Assembly: GCF_017431965.1 (NCBI RefSeq)
Contig: NZ_JAFRKB010000025.1
Coordinates: 20,587 to 84,586, forward strand
Direction of reading: 5' to 3'
Length of the DNA stretch: 64,000 nucleotides
DNA from: Methanobrevibacter sp.
GTDB taxonomy: Archaea; Methanobacteriota; Methanobacteria; Methanobacteriales; Methanobacteriaceae
Shown: in pieces, positions 49,007 through 57,330 of the stretch
Numbering within the stretch: the stretch's first letter is position 1
Layout: every line of letters begins with the position of its first letter
Notes under the pieces: generated by a model
What the model saw: the letters and a program-made list of their open reading frames with translations, nothing else
Told to the model about the DNA's origin: nothing
The model's database searches: none
Translations under genes and position numbers: made by a program

Positions 49007-49948
49007 TCATTTTTTATATTCTGAGGGAGTACACCCAACATAATCTTTAAATGCCTGCGTGAACTTTGAAGGTGATGAATAACCTACCATTTTAGATATT
49101 TCAGAAAGAGTATAAGACTCCTGCTCAATTAATTTGCAGGCATATTCAAGCTTATATTCCTTTCTCCATCTAAAAATAGGTTTGCCGTAAACTTTTTTAA
49201 AGCAATTTTTCAATGTTGTTTTACTGATGCCATGCTTGCTTGCAATCTCATCTATTGTAATTTTACTTTCAAGGTCACTGATTAACTCATTTTTTACAGA
49301 ATCAACAATTTTAACCTGCTGTGGTGTAAGGGAAATATTTTCATGGACAGTAAATTTTGTAATCGAGAAAAACAGCAATAATTCAAGACATTTCAATTTA
49401 TAATAAGACAATTTAATCCTATTGTCCACATTATAGAGTTCACCTATGATATGATCTATTCTATCGTTTGAGCGAAGCAATACATACCCTTGAGATTTTT
49501 CCAAATCCTCATAAAATTCTATCAAGTCAAAATCAGGAATATACTGCTTTACATAACCATTAGCTACATCAACATCAATGAAAATCTCCAAACCATTATA
49601 AAAACCTAACGGAAAATCGGAATATGTTTTTGTCAGTTCATATATGCTAATGCACAAATCCCCCATTCCAAAATAAATTATTTTATCATCACCGACACTA
49701 TAAGCGTACCTACCATCGAGACAATGGTTTATTTCAAGCAATCTTGAAGAAATTTTTTCTTCAACATATATTTCCTCATGATTTTTTAAATTGATATCGA
49801 TAAATGCCAGGATAACTCCAGGGAACAAAGAATATGTTTCAAATTTGCCATATTCTCCTAAATCAATGATTTTTTTATAATCGTCACCAGTTATGGAAAA
49901 TTCTGTGACAAAAACATCATCAAATAAACCGTAAAGATTTTCATTCAT
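49007..49948 (-). CDS. AraC-family transcriptional regulator
   Basis: The 313-residue protein ends in the two-HTH AraC DNA-binding domain: ITIDEIASKHGISKTTLKNCFKKVYG and YTLSEISKMVGYSSPSKFTQAFKDYVGCTPSEYKK (about 232-313). The N-terminal 200 residues form a ligand domain of unknown specificity. AraC proteins are rare in Archaea, so transfer from Bacteria is probable. By analogy with YbtA it may activate the neighbouring ABC/ECF operon; this is inference. Confidence 0.88.
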   Translation of the reverse strand: MNENLYGLFDDVFVTEFSITGDDYKKIIDLGEYGKFETYSLFPGVILAFIDINLKNHEEIYVEEKISSRLLEINHCLDGRYAYSVGDDKIIYFGMGDLCISIYELTKTYSDFPLGFYNGLEIFIDVDVANGYVKQYIPDFDLIEFYEDLEKSQGYVLLRSNDRIDHIIGELYNVDNRIKLSYYKLKCLELLLFFSITKFTVHENISLTPQQVKIVDSVKNELISDLESKITIDEIASKHGISKTTLKNCFKKVYGKPIFRWRKEYKLEYACKLIEQESYTLSEISKMVGYSSPSKFTQAFKDYVGCTPSEYKK

Positions 49949-50010
49949 GCTTTTAGTTATATTGACTCTTATATAAAATATTTCAACATGTGACTTAAAT
50001 TAATTAAAAT

Positions 50011-50024
50011 TTAGGTATACCTAA
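50011..50024 (+). promoter_or_regulatory. DtxR-like box before methyltransferase operon
   Basis: Perfect 14-bp palindrome TTAGGTATACCTAA, immediately upstream of a TATA-like ATTTATATATC. Confidence 0.68.
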
Positions 50025-50057
50025 AAATTTATATATCATTAAACTAAACTTACAATC

Positions 50058-50240
50058 ATGGCAACTAGGGTAATAATAATGTATGGAAATATATTGCTAT
50101 TTATCCTCCCACTTATTTTTTGGGCATTTCTAACAACAGCCATGAAAAAAACAGGAAAATCATGGCTGATTGATTTATATGGCAATGATCATATCAACTA
50201 CTCAAAGAAAGTTAACAGATTTATACTAAAGGTGATATGA
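50058..50240 (+). CDS. small membrane protein upstream of methyltransferase
   Basis: 60 residues with one N-terminal helix (GNILLFILPLIFWAFLTTAM) and a basic C-terminal part (HINYSKKVNRFILKVI). It ends exactly where the methyltransferase gene starts, so coupling is likely. Start could be ATG 50058 (leaderless relative to the TATA-like box) or ATG 50079. Not recognised. Confidence 0.55.
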   Translation: MATRVIIMYGNILLFILPLIFWAFLTTAMKKTGKSWLIDLYGNDHINYSKKVNRFILKVI

Positions 50241-50933
50241 ATGGGATTTTTTGACAATATGCGCAAACCGCAAGGAAAGCTAGGAAACATACAGCTAAAA
50301 TCAATGAACAAAGAACATACACCCGTTTCACTATGGGGACTGAAACATCTGGACATCCAACCTGATGACATCATACTGGATGTTGGCTGCGGCGGTGGAA
50401 TAAACATAAATAGAATGGCTGAAAAGGCTAAAAAGGTCTACGGTGTTGACTACAGTATAGAAAGCGTAAACCTATCCAAAGAAGTTAATGAAAAATTAAT
50501 CAGTGAAGGAAAAGTTGAAATTTATGAAGGAAATGTTAAAAGCCTTCCATTTGAAGAAAACACATTTGATATTGTAACAGCTTTTGAAACCGTTTACTTC
50601 TGGCCAGACATTGAAAAATGCTTCGGCGAAGTAAAAAGAGTCCTGAAACCCGGCGGAATGTTTTTAATTGGAATGGAGACAAACGGATCAGATAATTGGA
50701 TAATGAAATTCTGGAACCATTTCATAGACATGGAAATGCATAACGATGAAGAAATCACATCTTTCCTAGAGAATAATGACTATAGCCAAATCACAGTTTA
50801 TCTAAGGGATGGAAAAAACAAAAAAGAAATAATCAAATCAAACGGCAGTGAAAAAACAGTTGATGATTATTATAATCACGTATCCGTTTCAGACAGATTC
50901 GTGCAATGGGTGACAGTGACAGCAAGGAAATGA
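50241..50933 (+). CDS. SAM-dependent class I methyltransferase
   Basis: The 230-residue protein has the SAM-binding motif ILDVGCGGGININRMAEKA (about 44-62), the acidic YGVDYS, and FDIVTAFETVYFWPDIEKCFGEVKRVLKPGGMFLIG. Substrate unknown. A ribosome-binding site AAGGTGAT lies inside the previous gene. Metal-box control suggests involvement in metal handling (for example a metallophore-like or metalloid methylation), which is inference. Confidence 0.85.
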   Translation: MGFFDNMRKPQGKLGNIQLKSMNKEHTPVSLWGLKHLDIQPDDIILDVGCGGGININRMAEKAKKVYGVDYSIESVNLSKEVNEKLISEGKVEIYEGNVKSLPFEENTFDIVTAFETVYFWPDIEKCFGEVKRVLKPGGMFLIGMETNGSDNWIMKFWNHFIDMEMHNDEEITSFLENNDYSQITVYLRDGKNKKEIIKSNGSEKTVDDYYNHVSVSDRFVQWVTVTARK

Positions 50934-50944
50934 TACATTAAATT

Positions 50945-51898
50945 TTAATGATAAATCAATTCATAGCTTTTAACCCATAAGCAGAATTTTGATACAATAT
51001 AAAGCACAGGAAGTTCTATCAAAGGCCCAATCACCAAAGCTATTGTGATTAGCTCATGACCTTGAAAAGAGTTTATTGCGATAGCCAATGCCAATGGTGA
51101 GTTGCGTGCCAATGTAATCATTGTCAGGCTTGCATATTCTGAATATGTGAAATTTATCTTTTTTGCAACAATCAAATCAAGAATAATATTAACTATGAAG
51201 AATATGATTAATGGAAAAAATATTGTGATTACTGAATCAAGATTTGCAGACAGCAATTCACCCTGACTTGCAAATATGCAGAATACCGCCAATGCTAAAA
51301 ACCAGATTTCCAAATCAGAAAATAAATCTGTAACCTTTTCTTTTAAATCATTGTTTAAGATGAATTTTATGATTTGAGCCAGCACGAATGGTATTACAAT
51401 AACAATTAAAAGAGAATATAATAATTGTGCATATTCCATTGTATTTCCACTTGAAAAGAATATCACAAGATAAATCGGCAGCAATATTATCTGTAAGACC
51501 AGATTGATTGGAAGTATTGATAAGCTAAGTGTCAAATCTCCTTTTGCAATTTTTGTAAACACCAGATACCAGTCGGTGCATGGAGTCAATATCATCATGA
51601 AAAATCCAATCCATACATCAATGTTTCCATTTAAAAATAGTGACCCTAAAAAGTATCCGAAAAGAGGTGTCCAGAGGAAATTAATAATTAAACTTGCAAT
51701 AGTAAAATTAGCATTTTTAAAACTTTTTTTAATATTATTTATAGGAATTTCAAGGAATACCCCAAGTAACATCAAGCATAGGAATATATTAATCAGATTT
51801 TCGCTGTAGCAAGAGATTATATGAATATTGGAGGAAAACAAACCTATGATTATAGTTATGAATATTATTATCGGTTCAAGCTTTTCCATCAAATCCAA
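50945..51898 (-). CDS. ACR3/BASS-family transporter
   Basis: The 317-residue protein has about ten membrane helices and the signature MMILTPCTDWYLVFTKIAKGDLTLSLSILPINLVLQI of the arsenite-efflux/bile-acid-symporter group (about 100-140), plus SLTMITLARNSPLALAIAI. It could export arsenite or transport an organic anion. Convergent with the methyltransferase, 12 nt apart. Start may be TTG 51898 (GAGGTG 5 nt upstream) or ATG 51889. Confidence 0.8.
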   Translation of the reverse strand: MDLMEKLEPIIIFITIIIGLFSSNIHIISCYSENLINIFLCLMLLGVFLEIPINNIKKSFKNANFTIASLIINFLWTPLFGYFLGSLFLNGNIDVWIGFFMMILTPCTDWYLVFTKIAKGDLTLSLSILPINLVLQIILLPIYLVIFFSSGNTMEYAQLLYSLLIVIVIPFVLAQIIKFILNNDLKEKVTDLFSDLEIWFLALAVFCIFASQGELLSANLDSVITIFFPLIIFFIVNIILDLIVAKKINFTYSEYASLTMITLARNSPLALAIAINSFQGHELITIALVIGPLIELPVLYIVSKFCLWVKSYELIYH

Positions 51899-51911
51899 AC
51901 AGACACCTCTT

Positions 51912-51925
51912 TTAGGTATGCCTAA
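51912..51925 (-). promoter_or_regulatory. DtxR-like box before ACR3/BASS gene
   Basis: TTAGGTATGCCTAA, inverted TTAGG-N4-CCTAA, placed right after a TATA-like GATATAAATTT (minus strand) and 14 nt from the start codon, a repressor-like position. Confidence 0.65.
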
Positions 51926-52082
51926 ATTTATATCATTTCAAATATATAACTTTTAGCATCATATCAATCCACATGCTGAATATTAGAATATCAAATTAGC
52001 AGATTTTCAATTGACAACTAAAATTTTGAGGCTAGAAAAATAATTGTTGAAAGTAGATTAGAATATTAAATTAGAATGAATC

Positions 52083-52133
52083 TTAAAAGTAGTGTAGAAA
52101 GGAAAGTAACACAACAATCACATAAGTATTCAT
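52083..52133 (-). CDS. R1 small hydrophobic peptide, copy B (16 aa)
   Basis: ATG 52133 after GGAGAG; reads MNTYVIVVLLSFLHYF, stop TAA. Shares M-x-x-(H/Y)-(V/A)-IVV and LHYF with the other copies despite many base changes, and lacks exactly 3 nt relative to A/E, as expected for a coding frame. Confidence 0.45.
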   Translation of the reverse strand: MNTYVIVVLLSFLHYF

Positions 52134-52207
52134 ATTACAACTCTCCTCAAAATAATTTTAATTAATTAATAATTTAATTTTTAAGTTATATATAATTAAT
52201 AGCTATT
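52083..52207 (-). repeat. R1 repeat, copy B
   Basis: Palindrome AATAGCTATT (52198-52207), TATA-like AATTATATATAACTT, leader, GAGGAGAG ribosome-binding site, peptide frame. More diverged than copies A/E; flank beyond the 3' end differs. Lies in the 448-bp gap between the ACR3/BASS and AAA ATPase genes, which holds nothing else evident. Confidence 0.8.
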
Positions 52208-52346
52208 TAATTAATACCCGCATATATAATACTTTAGCAATGCAATAACACAATTCGTCTTTGGAAACATTAATATCAAAAACTGATAAAATAAACTTAT
52301 CTAGTTGACTATAGAACTTAATTATGATGGGTAGAAAAATAGTAAT

Positions 52347-53555
52347 TTATATGTAGTCAGATGTTAGAAAGTCTATGATGTTTCTGTGTTTCAGTCCGCT
52401 GCCGGAGAAATCCATTTTATCCATGCTAAAGACGTATTTATCGAAGTTGTCGTTGATTTTTGCAAGTCCTGAAAATTCTCGCTCTATTGTTTTATCACTT
52501 TCCAATTGATAGGTTACCTGAATGTAGATTTTTTCTTTATCCCTGGTGCAGACGAAATCGATTTCCTTATCGTTTATCATTCCTATCTTTACATCATAGC
52601 CTCTTCTGAGAAGTTCTATGTAGACTATGTTTTCAAGGATTGAGCCCATGTTTTCTATTTCTCCGTATTTTGCCTGATAAAATCCATGGTCAACTATGAA
52701 GTATTTTTCGTTGTGCTTGAGTACTTTTTTTCCTTTTATGTCTTCTCTTGGTGCCTGGTGTATGAAGCATGCATTTTTTGAGTATAATAGATAATCCAGT
52801 ATTGTGTCCTTTGATATTTTTCTTCTTTCGTGTTTCAGGTATTTGACTATGTTTCCGGCTGAGAAATTTTTTCCAAGGTTCATTATCACATAGTCGAGTA
52901 TTCTGTTCAGCATGTCGGTGTTTCTTATGTTGTGTCTTGTTACTATGTCTTTTAGAAGTATTGTATTGTAGATGTCACTTAAGTAGGAATATTTGTCCTG
53001 TGCTGCAACCTGTTGAATTGGTGGCATTCCACCATATTCCACATACTCTTTAAACAGTTCCTCCAAATCATTGGCGTCTGTTTTTTCTATTTCCTTTTTG
53101 TATTGTATGAATTCTGCAAATGAGAATGGGTAGATGTTTATCTGGTAGTATCTGCCTGATATGAGTGTTGCCATTTCACCGGACAGCAGTTCTGAGTTGG
53201 ATCCTGTGATGTAGATGTCACAGTTAAGGTCGACTCTGCATGCGTTTATGCTTTTTTCCCAGTTTTCCACGTTTTGTATTTCATCAAACAGCAGATAGAC
53301 TTTGCCATTTGTGTTTTCAGTCAGGTTCATTATGCATTCGTCGAGCTGCTTGAAGTTTTCTATCTTGTTGTATTTCATGGACTCGAATGAAATCAGGAAT
53401 ATGTTTTCCCCTTTTATTCCACGGTTTTCAAGTTCTTTCTGAATACTTTTTAATAAGTATGTTTTGCCGCTTCTTCTAACGCCAGTTATGATTTTGATAG
53501 GTTCCTTATCTATCATTCTTTCGATTTGGTTTAAGTATAGTTCCCTTTTAATCAT
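52347..53555 (-). CDS. AAA ATPase with DUF4143-type C-terminus
   Basis: About 402 residues. N-terminal AAA domain with Walker A TGVRRSGKTYLLKSI (about 24-38), Walker B VYLLFDEIQNVENW (about 88), sensor YITGSNSELLSGEMATLISGR; a winged-helix-like middle; and C-terminal PD-(D/E)xK-like DUF4143 segment (EIDFVCTRDKEKIYIQVTYQL). ATG 53555 with GGTGA upstream is preferred to 53585. The role of these ATPases is poorly known. Three regularly spaced palindromes precede it. Confidence 0.85.
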   Translation of the reverse strand: MIKRELYLNQIERMIDKEPIKIITGVRRSGKTYLLKSIQKELENRGIKGENIFLISFESMKYNKIENFKQLDECIMNLTENTNGKVYLLFDEIQNVENWEKSINACRVDLNCDIYITGSNSELLSGEMATLISGRYYQINIYPFSFAEFIQYKKEIEKTDANDLEELFKEYVEYGGMPPIQQVAAQDKYSYLSDIYNTILLKDIVTRHNIRNTDMLNRILDYVIMNLGKNFSAGNIVKYLKHERRKISKDTILDYLLYSKNACFIHQAPREDIKGKKVLKHNEKYFIVDHGFYQAKYGEIENMGSILENIVYIELLRRGYDVKIGMINDKEIDFVCTRDKEKIYIQVTYQLESDKTIEREFSGLAKINDNFDKYVFSMDKMDFSGSGLKHRNIIDFLTSDYI

Positions 53556-53610
53556 TTTTTCACCGCACAATACTCTGTATTGCATTTTTGTATTTTAAAA
53601 TATATAAATT

Positions 53611-53710
53611 TTGTCGATTACATTCTACAAAAATAATAATATTGATACAATTGTAGAGTACAATCGACAATATATTTAAAGTTAATGTAATTGTCGAATA
53701 CACTCGACAA
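53611..53710 (-). promoter_or_regulatory. three 20-bp palindromes at 40-bp spacing
   Basis: TTGTCGATTACATTCTACAA (53611-53630), TTGTAGAGTACAATCGACAA (53651-53670) and TTGTCGAATACACTCGACAA (53691-53710). Each is TTGT(C/A)GA-N6-TC(G/T)ACAA-like, starts exactly 40 bp after the previous one, and lies upstream of the AAA ATPase. Confidence 0.75.
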
Positions 53711-54045
53711 TATACAAATTCATAATTAAATAATAGATTATACTCCCCCATTTAAGTAGTTTTGCTTATAAATGAAATCAATCTTACAAACTCATACAAC
53801 TATTGCTTCAAACATGAAAATAATATAGATATCAAGTAAATTTACATAAAACAAGACTTATGATTAATACTAACAAAATTCAATAAAATACAAAATGTAA
53901 TTAAGCGATGCTAAAATAGAATTATATGAAAATCATTTAACAAGAGCCACATAGCATACACTATCTCATTTCCAATTGGAAACATAATACTCTTTTTAAT
54001 TCCAACACACAATAAACAAGTGAATGAAATATTTAATTATTTTAA

Positions 54046-54168
54046 ATTTCAAAAAGTAGTGTGAGAGAAAAGTTATACAACTATCGCATGAGTTTTCATA
54101 TTTTAACCTCTCCAAATAATACTTAATTAATATTTTAAGTTTCAAGTTATATATAATTAATAGCTATT
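54046..54168 (-). repeat. R1 repeat, copy C (degenerate)
   Basis: Palindrome AATAGCTATT (54159-54168), TATA-like AATTATATATAACTTGAAA, leader and GGAGAGG as in other copies, and a related 3' flank (gaatgaaatatttaattattttaaatttc), but the peptide frame is broken. Confidence 0.8.
54073..54099 (-). pseudogene. R1 peptide frame, broken copy C
   Basis: ATG 54099 opens MKTHAIVV and then hits TAA at 54073-54075; one base is also missing further on (CTCTCACAC against CTCTCTACAC). This is decay relative to copies D and E. Confidence 0.45.
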
Positions 54169-54182
54169 TTTTCTTTTCATTT

Positions 54183-54320
54183 AACAGTTGATTTTGACAT
54201 TAACATCAGCCATTTGAGATTTGAAAATTGCTTTGAAAAACCCTGCTATATGAGTTGAATCAAGTTTGATTTTCAATATCTCTGGCGTTAATGTCAGCAG
54301 CTCACCAAATGAAAGTTTTG
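54183..54320 (-). pseudogene. possible gene remnant in intergenic region
   Basis: A frame without a good start codon runs through GELLTLTPEILKIKLDST to a stop at about 54183. It looks protein-like and may be the C-terminus of a lost gene; unassigned. The rest of 53751-54546 holds R1 copy C, R2-like motifs and nothing else seen. Confidence 0.22.
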
Positions 54321-54330
54321 AGAATTAACT

Positions 54331-54432
54331 TTGTTTAAACGAAATGTTCGTATTTTTATAGGGGTTCTTCATATAAATTAAAGAGTTTTAAGAGGCAAAA
54401 TCGATAAGTATCGGAATTATTTTATATGTTCT
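54331..54432 (+). repeat. R2-like element, copy e (diverged)
   Basis: Holds AAACGAAATGTTCGTATTTT (54337-54356) and CGATAAGTATCG (54402-54413), an inverted CGATA/TATCG, followed by a TATA-like stretch. Upstream of the C_GCAxxG_C_C gene. Confidence 0.45.
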
Positions 54433-54546
54433 GTCTGAAAATTTCTAAATCCTTGAAACATATGAAACATGCCTAGTAGGTAATGCCCGTAGTGCCATCC
54501 AGTTAATGCTATACATTGATAAGTCAAAATAATTAAATTATAATAT

Positions 54547-54957
54547 ATGAAAAATATAGAAAATGCTATTCAATTATTTGAAAACGGATATGTGTGTTCA
54601 CAAGCGGTATTTGCAACATTTTCACAGAATTTAGGTCTTTCAGAAGAACAAGCCTTGAAAATCGGCGCATGCTTTGGCAGAGGTATGCGTAAAGGTGAAG
54701 TTTGCGGTGCTTGCACAGGTGCACTAATGGCATTAGGCCTTAAATATGGTGATAGTAAAACCAAAAGCAATGAAGTGTGTGAAAAATTTTTAGATGAATT
54801 TGAAAAGGAAAACAGATCATATATCTGTAGAGAGTTACTTAATTGTGACATTAGAACCGAAGAAGGTGTTAAATACGCATTGGATAATAATATATTCAAG
54901 GAGTTTTGTCCAAAAATGATTGAATCTGCAACTAAAATAACTGAAAATTACCTATAG
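54547..54957 (+). CDS. C_GCAxxG_C_C family redox protein
   Basis: The 136-residue protein has the family pattern: NGYVCSQAV (about 14-22), IGACFGRGMRKGEVCGACTGALMALGL (about 39-65), and single downstream Cys residues (EVCEKFL, ICRELLNC, FCPKM). The conserved cysteines suggest a redox or metal-binding role; no established reaction. It lies alone between R1/R2 repeats and the cupin operon. Confidence 0.85.
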   Translation: MKNIENAIQLFENGYVCSQAVFATFSQNLGLSEEQALKIGACFGRGMRKGEVCGACTGALMALGLKYGDSKTKSNEVCEKFLDEFEKENRSYICRELLNCDIRTEEGVKYALDNNIFKEFCPKMIESATKITENYL

Positions 54958-54975
54958 ATTTATGGTGTAGGTTAA

Positions 54976-55085
54976 CTTTCAAAAATTTAATAATTACAGA
55001 AAAATAAATTCCCTATCCTAGTTTTAGTTCTGGAATTTGATAATCATGCGAACTATATCATACGTTTTATACGAATTGTTCGCAT
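54976..55085 (+). repeat. R2 element, copy d
   Basis: GATAATCATGCGAACTATAT...TTTTATACGAAT shares about 100 bp with 60258-60356. The inverted arms TGCGAAC (55047-55053) and GTTCGCA (55078-55084) could form a hairpin with a 24-nt loop. Confidence 0.6.
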
Positions 55086-55130
55086 ATTTGAGATTTGTTG
55101 TTGGTGATGGTTCAATAGTTATGTCTAATC

Positions 55131-55571
55131 TTAATCGATTAAATTATTATAGTGTTCCTCATCTACTTCTTCTAACCATTCATTGCTTGTATTTTCACCT
55201 GGAACTTCAACAGCAATGTGTGAAAACCATGAATCTGCTTTTGCACCATGCCAATGCTTTACATTTGCAGGAATGGTAATTACAGTGCCAGGAACAAGAC
55301 TTTTAGCTTCTTTGCCTTCTTCTTGATACCATCCTTCACCTGCTATACAAATCAAAATTTGTCCGCCTCCATTGCTTGCCTTGTGAATGTGCCAATTATT
55401 TCTGCATCCTGGTTCGAAAGTGACATTGGCAACAAATACTGGAGATTCTCCAAATTCATTTAAGGGATTTAGGTATGAGTTTCCGATAAAATATTGTGCA
55501 AAGGCATCGTTTGGACTGCCCATGCCAAAAATATTTGCCTTTTCAAAATCTTCTTTGTTTAAATATTTCAT
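55131..55571 (-). CDS. cupin-domain protein
   Basis: A 146-residue single cupin. Metal-binding motif CRNNWHIHKASNGGGQILICIAGEGWYQEEG (about 56-85, His-x-His) and second motif VITIPANVKHWHGAKADSWF. Substrate unknown; such cupins often accompany AhpD-like decarboxylases. Last gene of MarR-aldo/keto reductase-SDR-cupin. Confidence 0.85.
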   Translation of the reverse strand: MKYLNKEDFEKANIFGMGSPNDAFAQYFIGNSYLNPLNEFGESPVFVANVTFEPGCRNNWHIHKASNGGGQILICIAGEGWYQEEGKEAKSLVPGTVITIPANVKHWHGAKADSWFSHIAVEVPGENTSNEWLEEVDEEHYNNLID

Positions 55572-55591
55572 AATCTATGCCTCCTGTTTTT

Positions 55592-56443
55592 TTATTGTAA
55601 TTCCAGGGAGTATCTTCCACTGGCTATTGATGCTATTACTCCACCGTCAACCAGGAGATCAATTCCTGTGATGAATGATGAGTCATCGCTCAATAGGAAT
55701 TCTGCAGCTCTTGCAATCTCTTCTGATGTTCCTACTCTTTTTGCTGGGGATGAATTAATCATTTCCTGATAGGCATCACCTGCTGATTCAAATTCGTCAT
55801 AGGCTAGTGGAGTTACTATGATTCCCGGTGAAATTGAGTTTATTCTCGCACCTCTGTCTGCCCAGGATGTTGCTGCGGCGGTTCTGACCTTTAGATGGTT
55901 TGCCCTTTTTGCAACTACATATGCCACACCTGAATTGACCATTGCATCATTTTTAACGAAATCCAAATCCTTTAACTCATCAGTTGATGCCAATGCAATT
56001 TGCTGTTCGACTTCAGGAGGCAAATTCATCATGTATCCAGTTTGGCTTGAGATGATGAGCCCTGCACCTCCTTTGGCCATATATTTTCCGAATATGTCAA
56101 TTGCAAGGGATGTTGCAACAAGATCCAGATTAATGATATGCTCCGGGCTTGCCTGGTTCGGTGATGCGCCCGCAGTGTGTATGTAATATTTAACATCTCC
56201 AAGCTCACTGGCCCTTTTGGCAAACGCCTCAACGGATTCTGCATCCATTGCATCGACAACCTGTGTTTCCACGGCATATCCATTATATTTAAGCTCTTCT
56301 TCTCTTGCTTTAAGGTTATCTTCATTGATATCTCCTAAAAGTATTATCCTATTTGTACTTATTCTTTTTATTATTGCGGTTCCCATGCTTCCTGCACCAA
56401 GCAATGCAACTACTTCCCTATTTTCGTTTAAGTTAAATTCCAT
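55592..56443 (-). CDS. short-chain dehydrogenase/reductase (SDR)
   Basis: The 283-residue enzyme has a Rossmann motif ALLGAGSMGTAIIKRI (about 13-28), a GGDIN-like acidic segment (LGDINEDN), the active region SGVAYVVAKRANHL (Tyr-x3-Lys, about 175) and SISPGIIVTPL, with the C-terminal FLLSDDSSFITGIDLLVDGGV. Reduces or oxidises an unknown carbonyl. It sits 20 nt upstream of the cupin gene. Confidence 0.87.
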   Translation of the reverse strand: MEFNLNENREVVALLGAGSMGTAIIKRISTNRIILLGDINEDNLKAREEELKYNGYAVETQVVDAMDAESVEAFAKRASELGDVKYYIHTAGASPNQASPEHIINLDLVATSLAIDIFGKYMAKGGAGLIISSQTGYMMNLPPEVEQQIALASTDELKDLDFVKNDAMVNSGVAYVVAKRANHLKVRTAAATSWADRGARINSISPGIIVTPLAYDEFESAGDAYQEMINSSPAKRVGTSEEIARAAEFLLSDDSSFITGIDLLVDGGVIASIASGRYSLELQ

Positions 56444-56458
56444 GTTTTCGCCTCCATT

Positions 56459-57316
56459 CTATTCATTTGCATGCACATCAAATGCATTCATTAACATTTC
56501 ACCTACGCCTGGAGCATCAGGGTCATGTGAACCTTTTCCAGTGTCCAATGCACGTAGCTTATCCATTTCGCTGTCAGTTAGCTTGAAATCAAATATTTCC
56601 ATGTTTGATTTGATTCTTTCAGGGTTCAATGATTTTGGAAACACGATTATTCCTTCCTGATTTTCAAATCTTAAGATTATCTGGCCTGCATTCTTGCCGT
56701 ATTTTTCGGCAAGTTCCAAGATTATAGGATTATTTAATAAATCCGCATTTCCTCTGCCTAATGGTCCCCAAGCTTGGATTTTAACATCCAATGGATTTAA
56801 AATTTCTTTTAATTCCTTTTGCTGGATATATGGATTGAATTCAACCTGGTTGACTGAAGGTATTGAATCAAAATCAGGAACCCATTTGTTCCATAATTTC
56901 GGTGTCATGTTGCTCACGCCGACTGAGAGAACTTTTCCTTCTTCCTTGGCCTCTTCCAATGCCCTCCATGCTTCATCAACTTTGCCGTATGGCTGATGAA
57001 GTAGATATAAGTCCATATAATCTGTGCCTAATTTTTCCAGTGACAGGTCAATGGCTTTTTTGGCGTCCTCATATTCATAATCCTGTAGCCATAATTTGGA
57101 GGTAATCCAAATATCTTCTCTTTCTACTTCACTGTCTTTTACGGCTTGACCCACTTCCTGTTCGTTGAAGTATGCTGTTGCTGTGTCGATGTGTCTTATT
57201 CCCAAATCGATTGCAGTTTTCACGGTTTCATATGTTGTTCCGTCTGCAGGAATCATGAATGTTCCAAATCCTATTGCTGGAATTTCCAATCCATCGTTTA
57301 ATTTCATATATTCCAT
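56459..57316 (-). CDS. aldo/keto reductase
   Basis: The 285-residue AKR has the catalytic tetrad visible: Asp/Tyr in HIDTATAYFNEQEVG (about 42-56), Lys in WITSKLW (about 76) and His in LYLLHQPYGK (about 108); cofactor motif IIVFPKSLNPERIKSN near the C-terminus. NADPH-dependent carbonyl reduction, substrate unknown. Second gene of the MarR operon. Confidence 0.9.
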   Translation of the reverse strand: MEYMKLNDGLEIPAIGFGTFMIPADGTTYETVKTAIDLGIRHIDTATAYFNEQEVGQAVKDSEVEREDIWITSKLWLQDYEYEDAKKAIDLSLEKLGTDYMDLYLLHQPYGKVDEAWRALEEAKEEGKVLSVGVSNMTPKLWNKWVPDFDSIPSVNQVEFNPYIQQKELKEILNPLDVKIQAWGPLGRGNADLLNNPIILELAEKYGKNAGQIILRFENQEGIIVFPKSLNPERIKSNMEIFDFKLTDSEMDKLRALDTGKGSHDPDAPGVGEMLMNAFDVHANE

Positions 57317-57330
57317 GTTGTCACCATATT

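Noticed and set aside
53560..53751. 63-residue minus-strand frame across the AAA ATPase operators
   Set aside because: It merely reads through the palindromes, is compositionally biased and has no ribosome-binding site.
55037..55279. 80-residue plus-strand frame antisense to the cupin gene
   Set aside because: It starts in an R2 element and runs antisense through the cupin gene, with no coding signals of its own.
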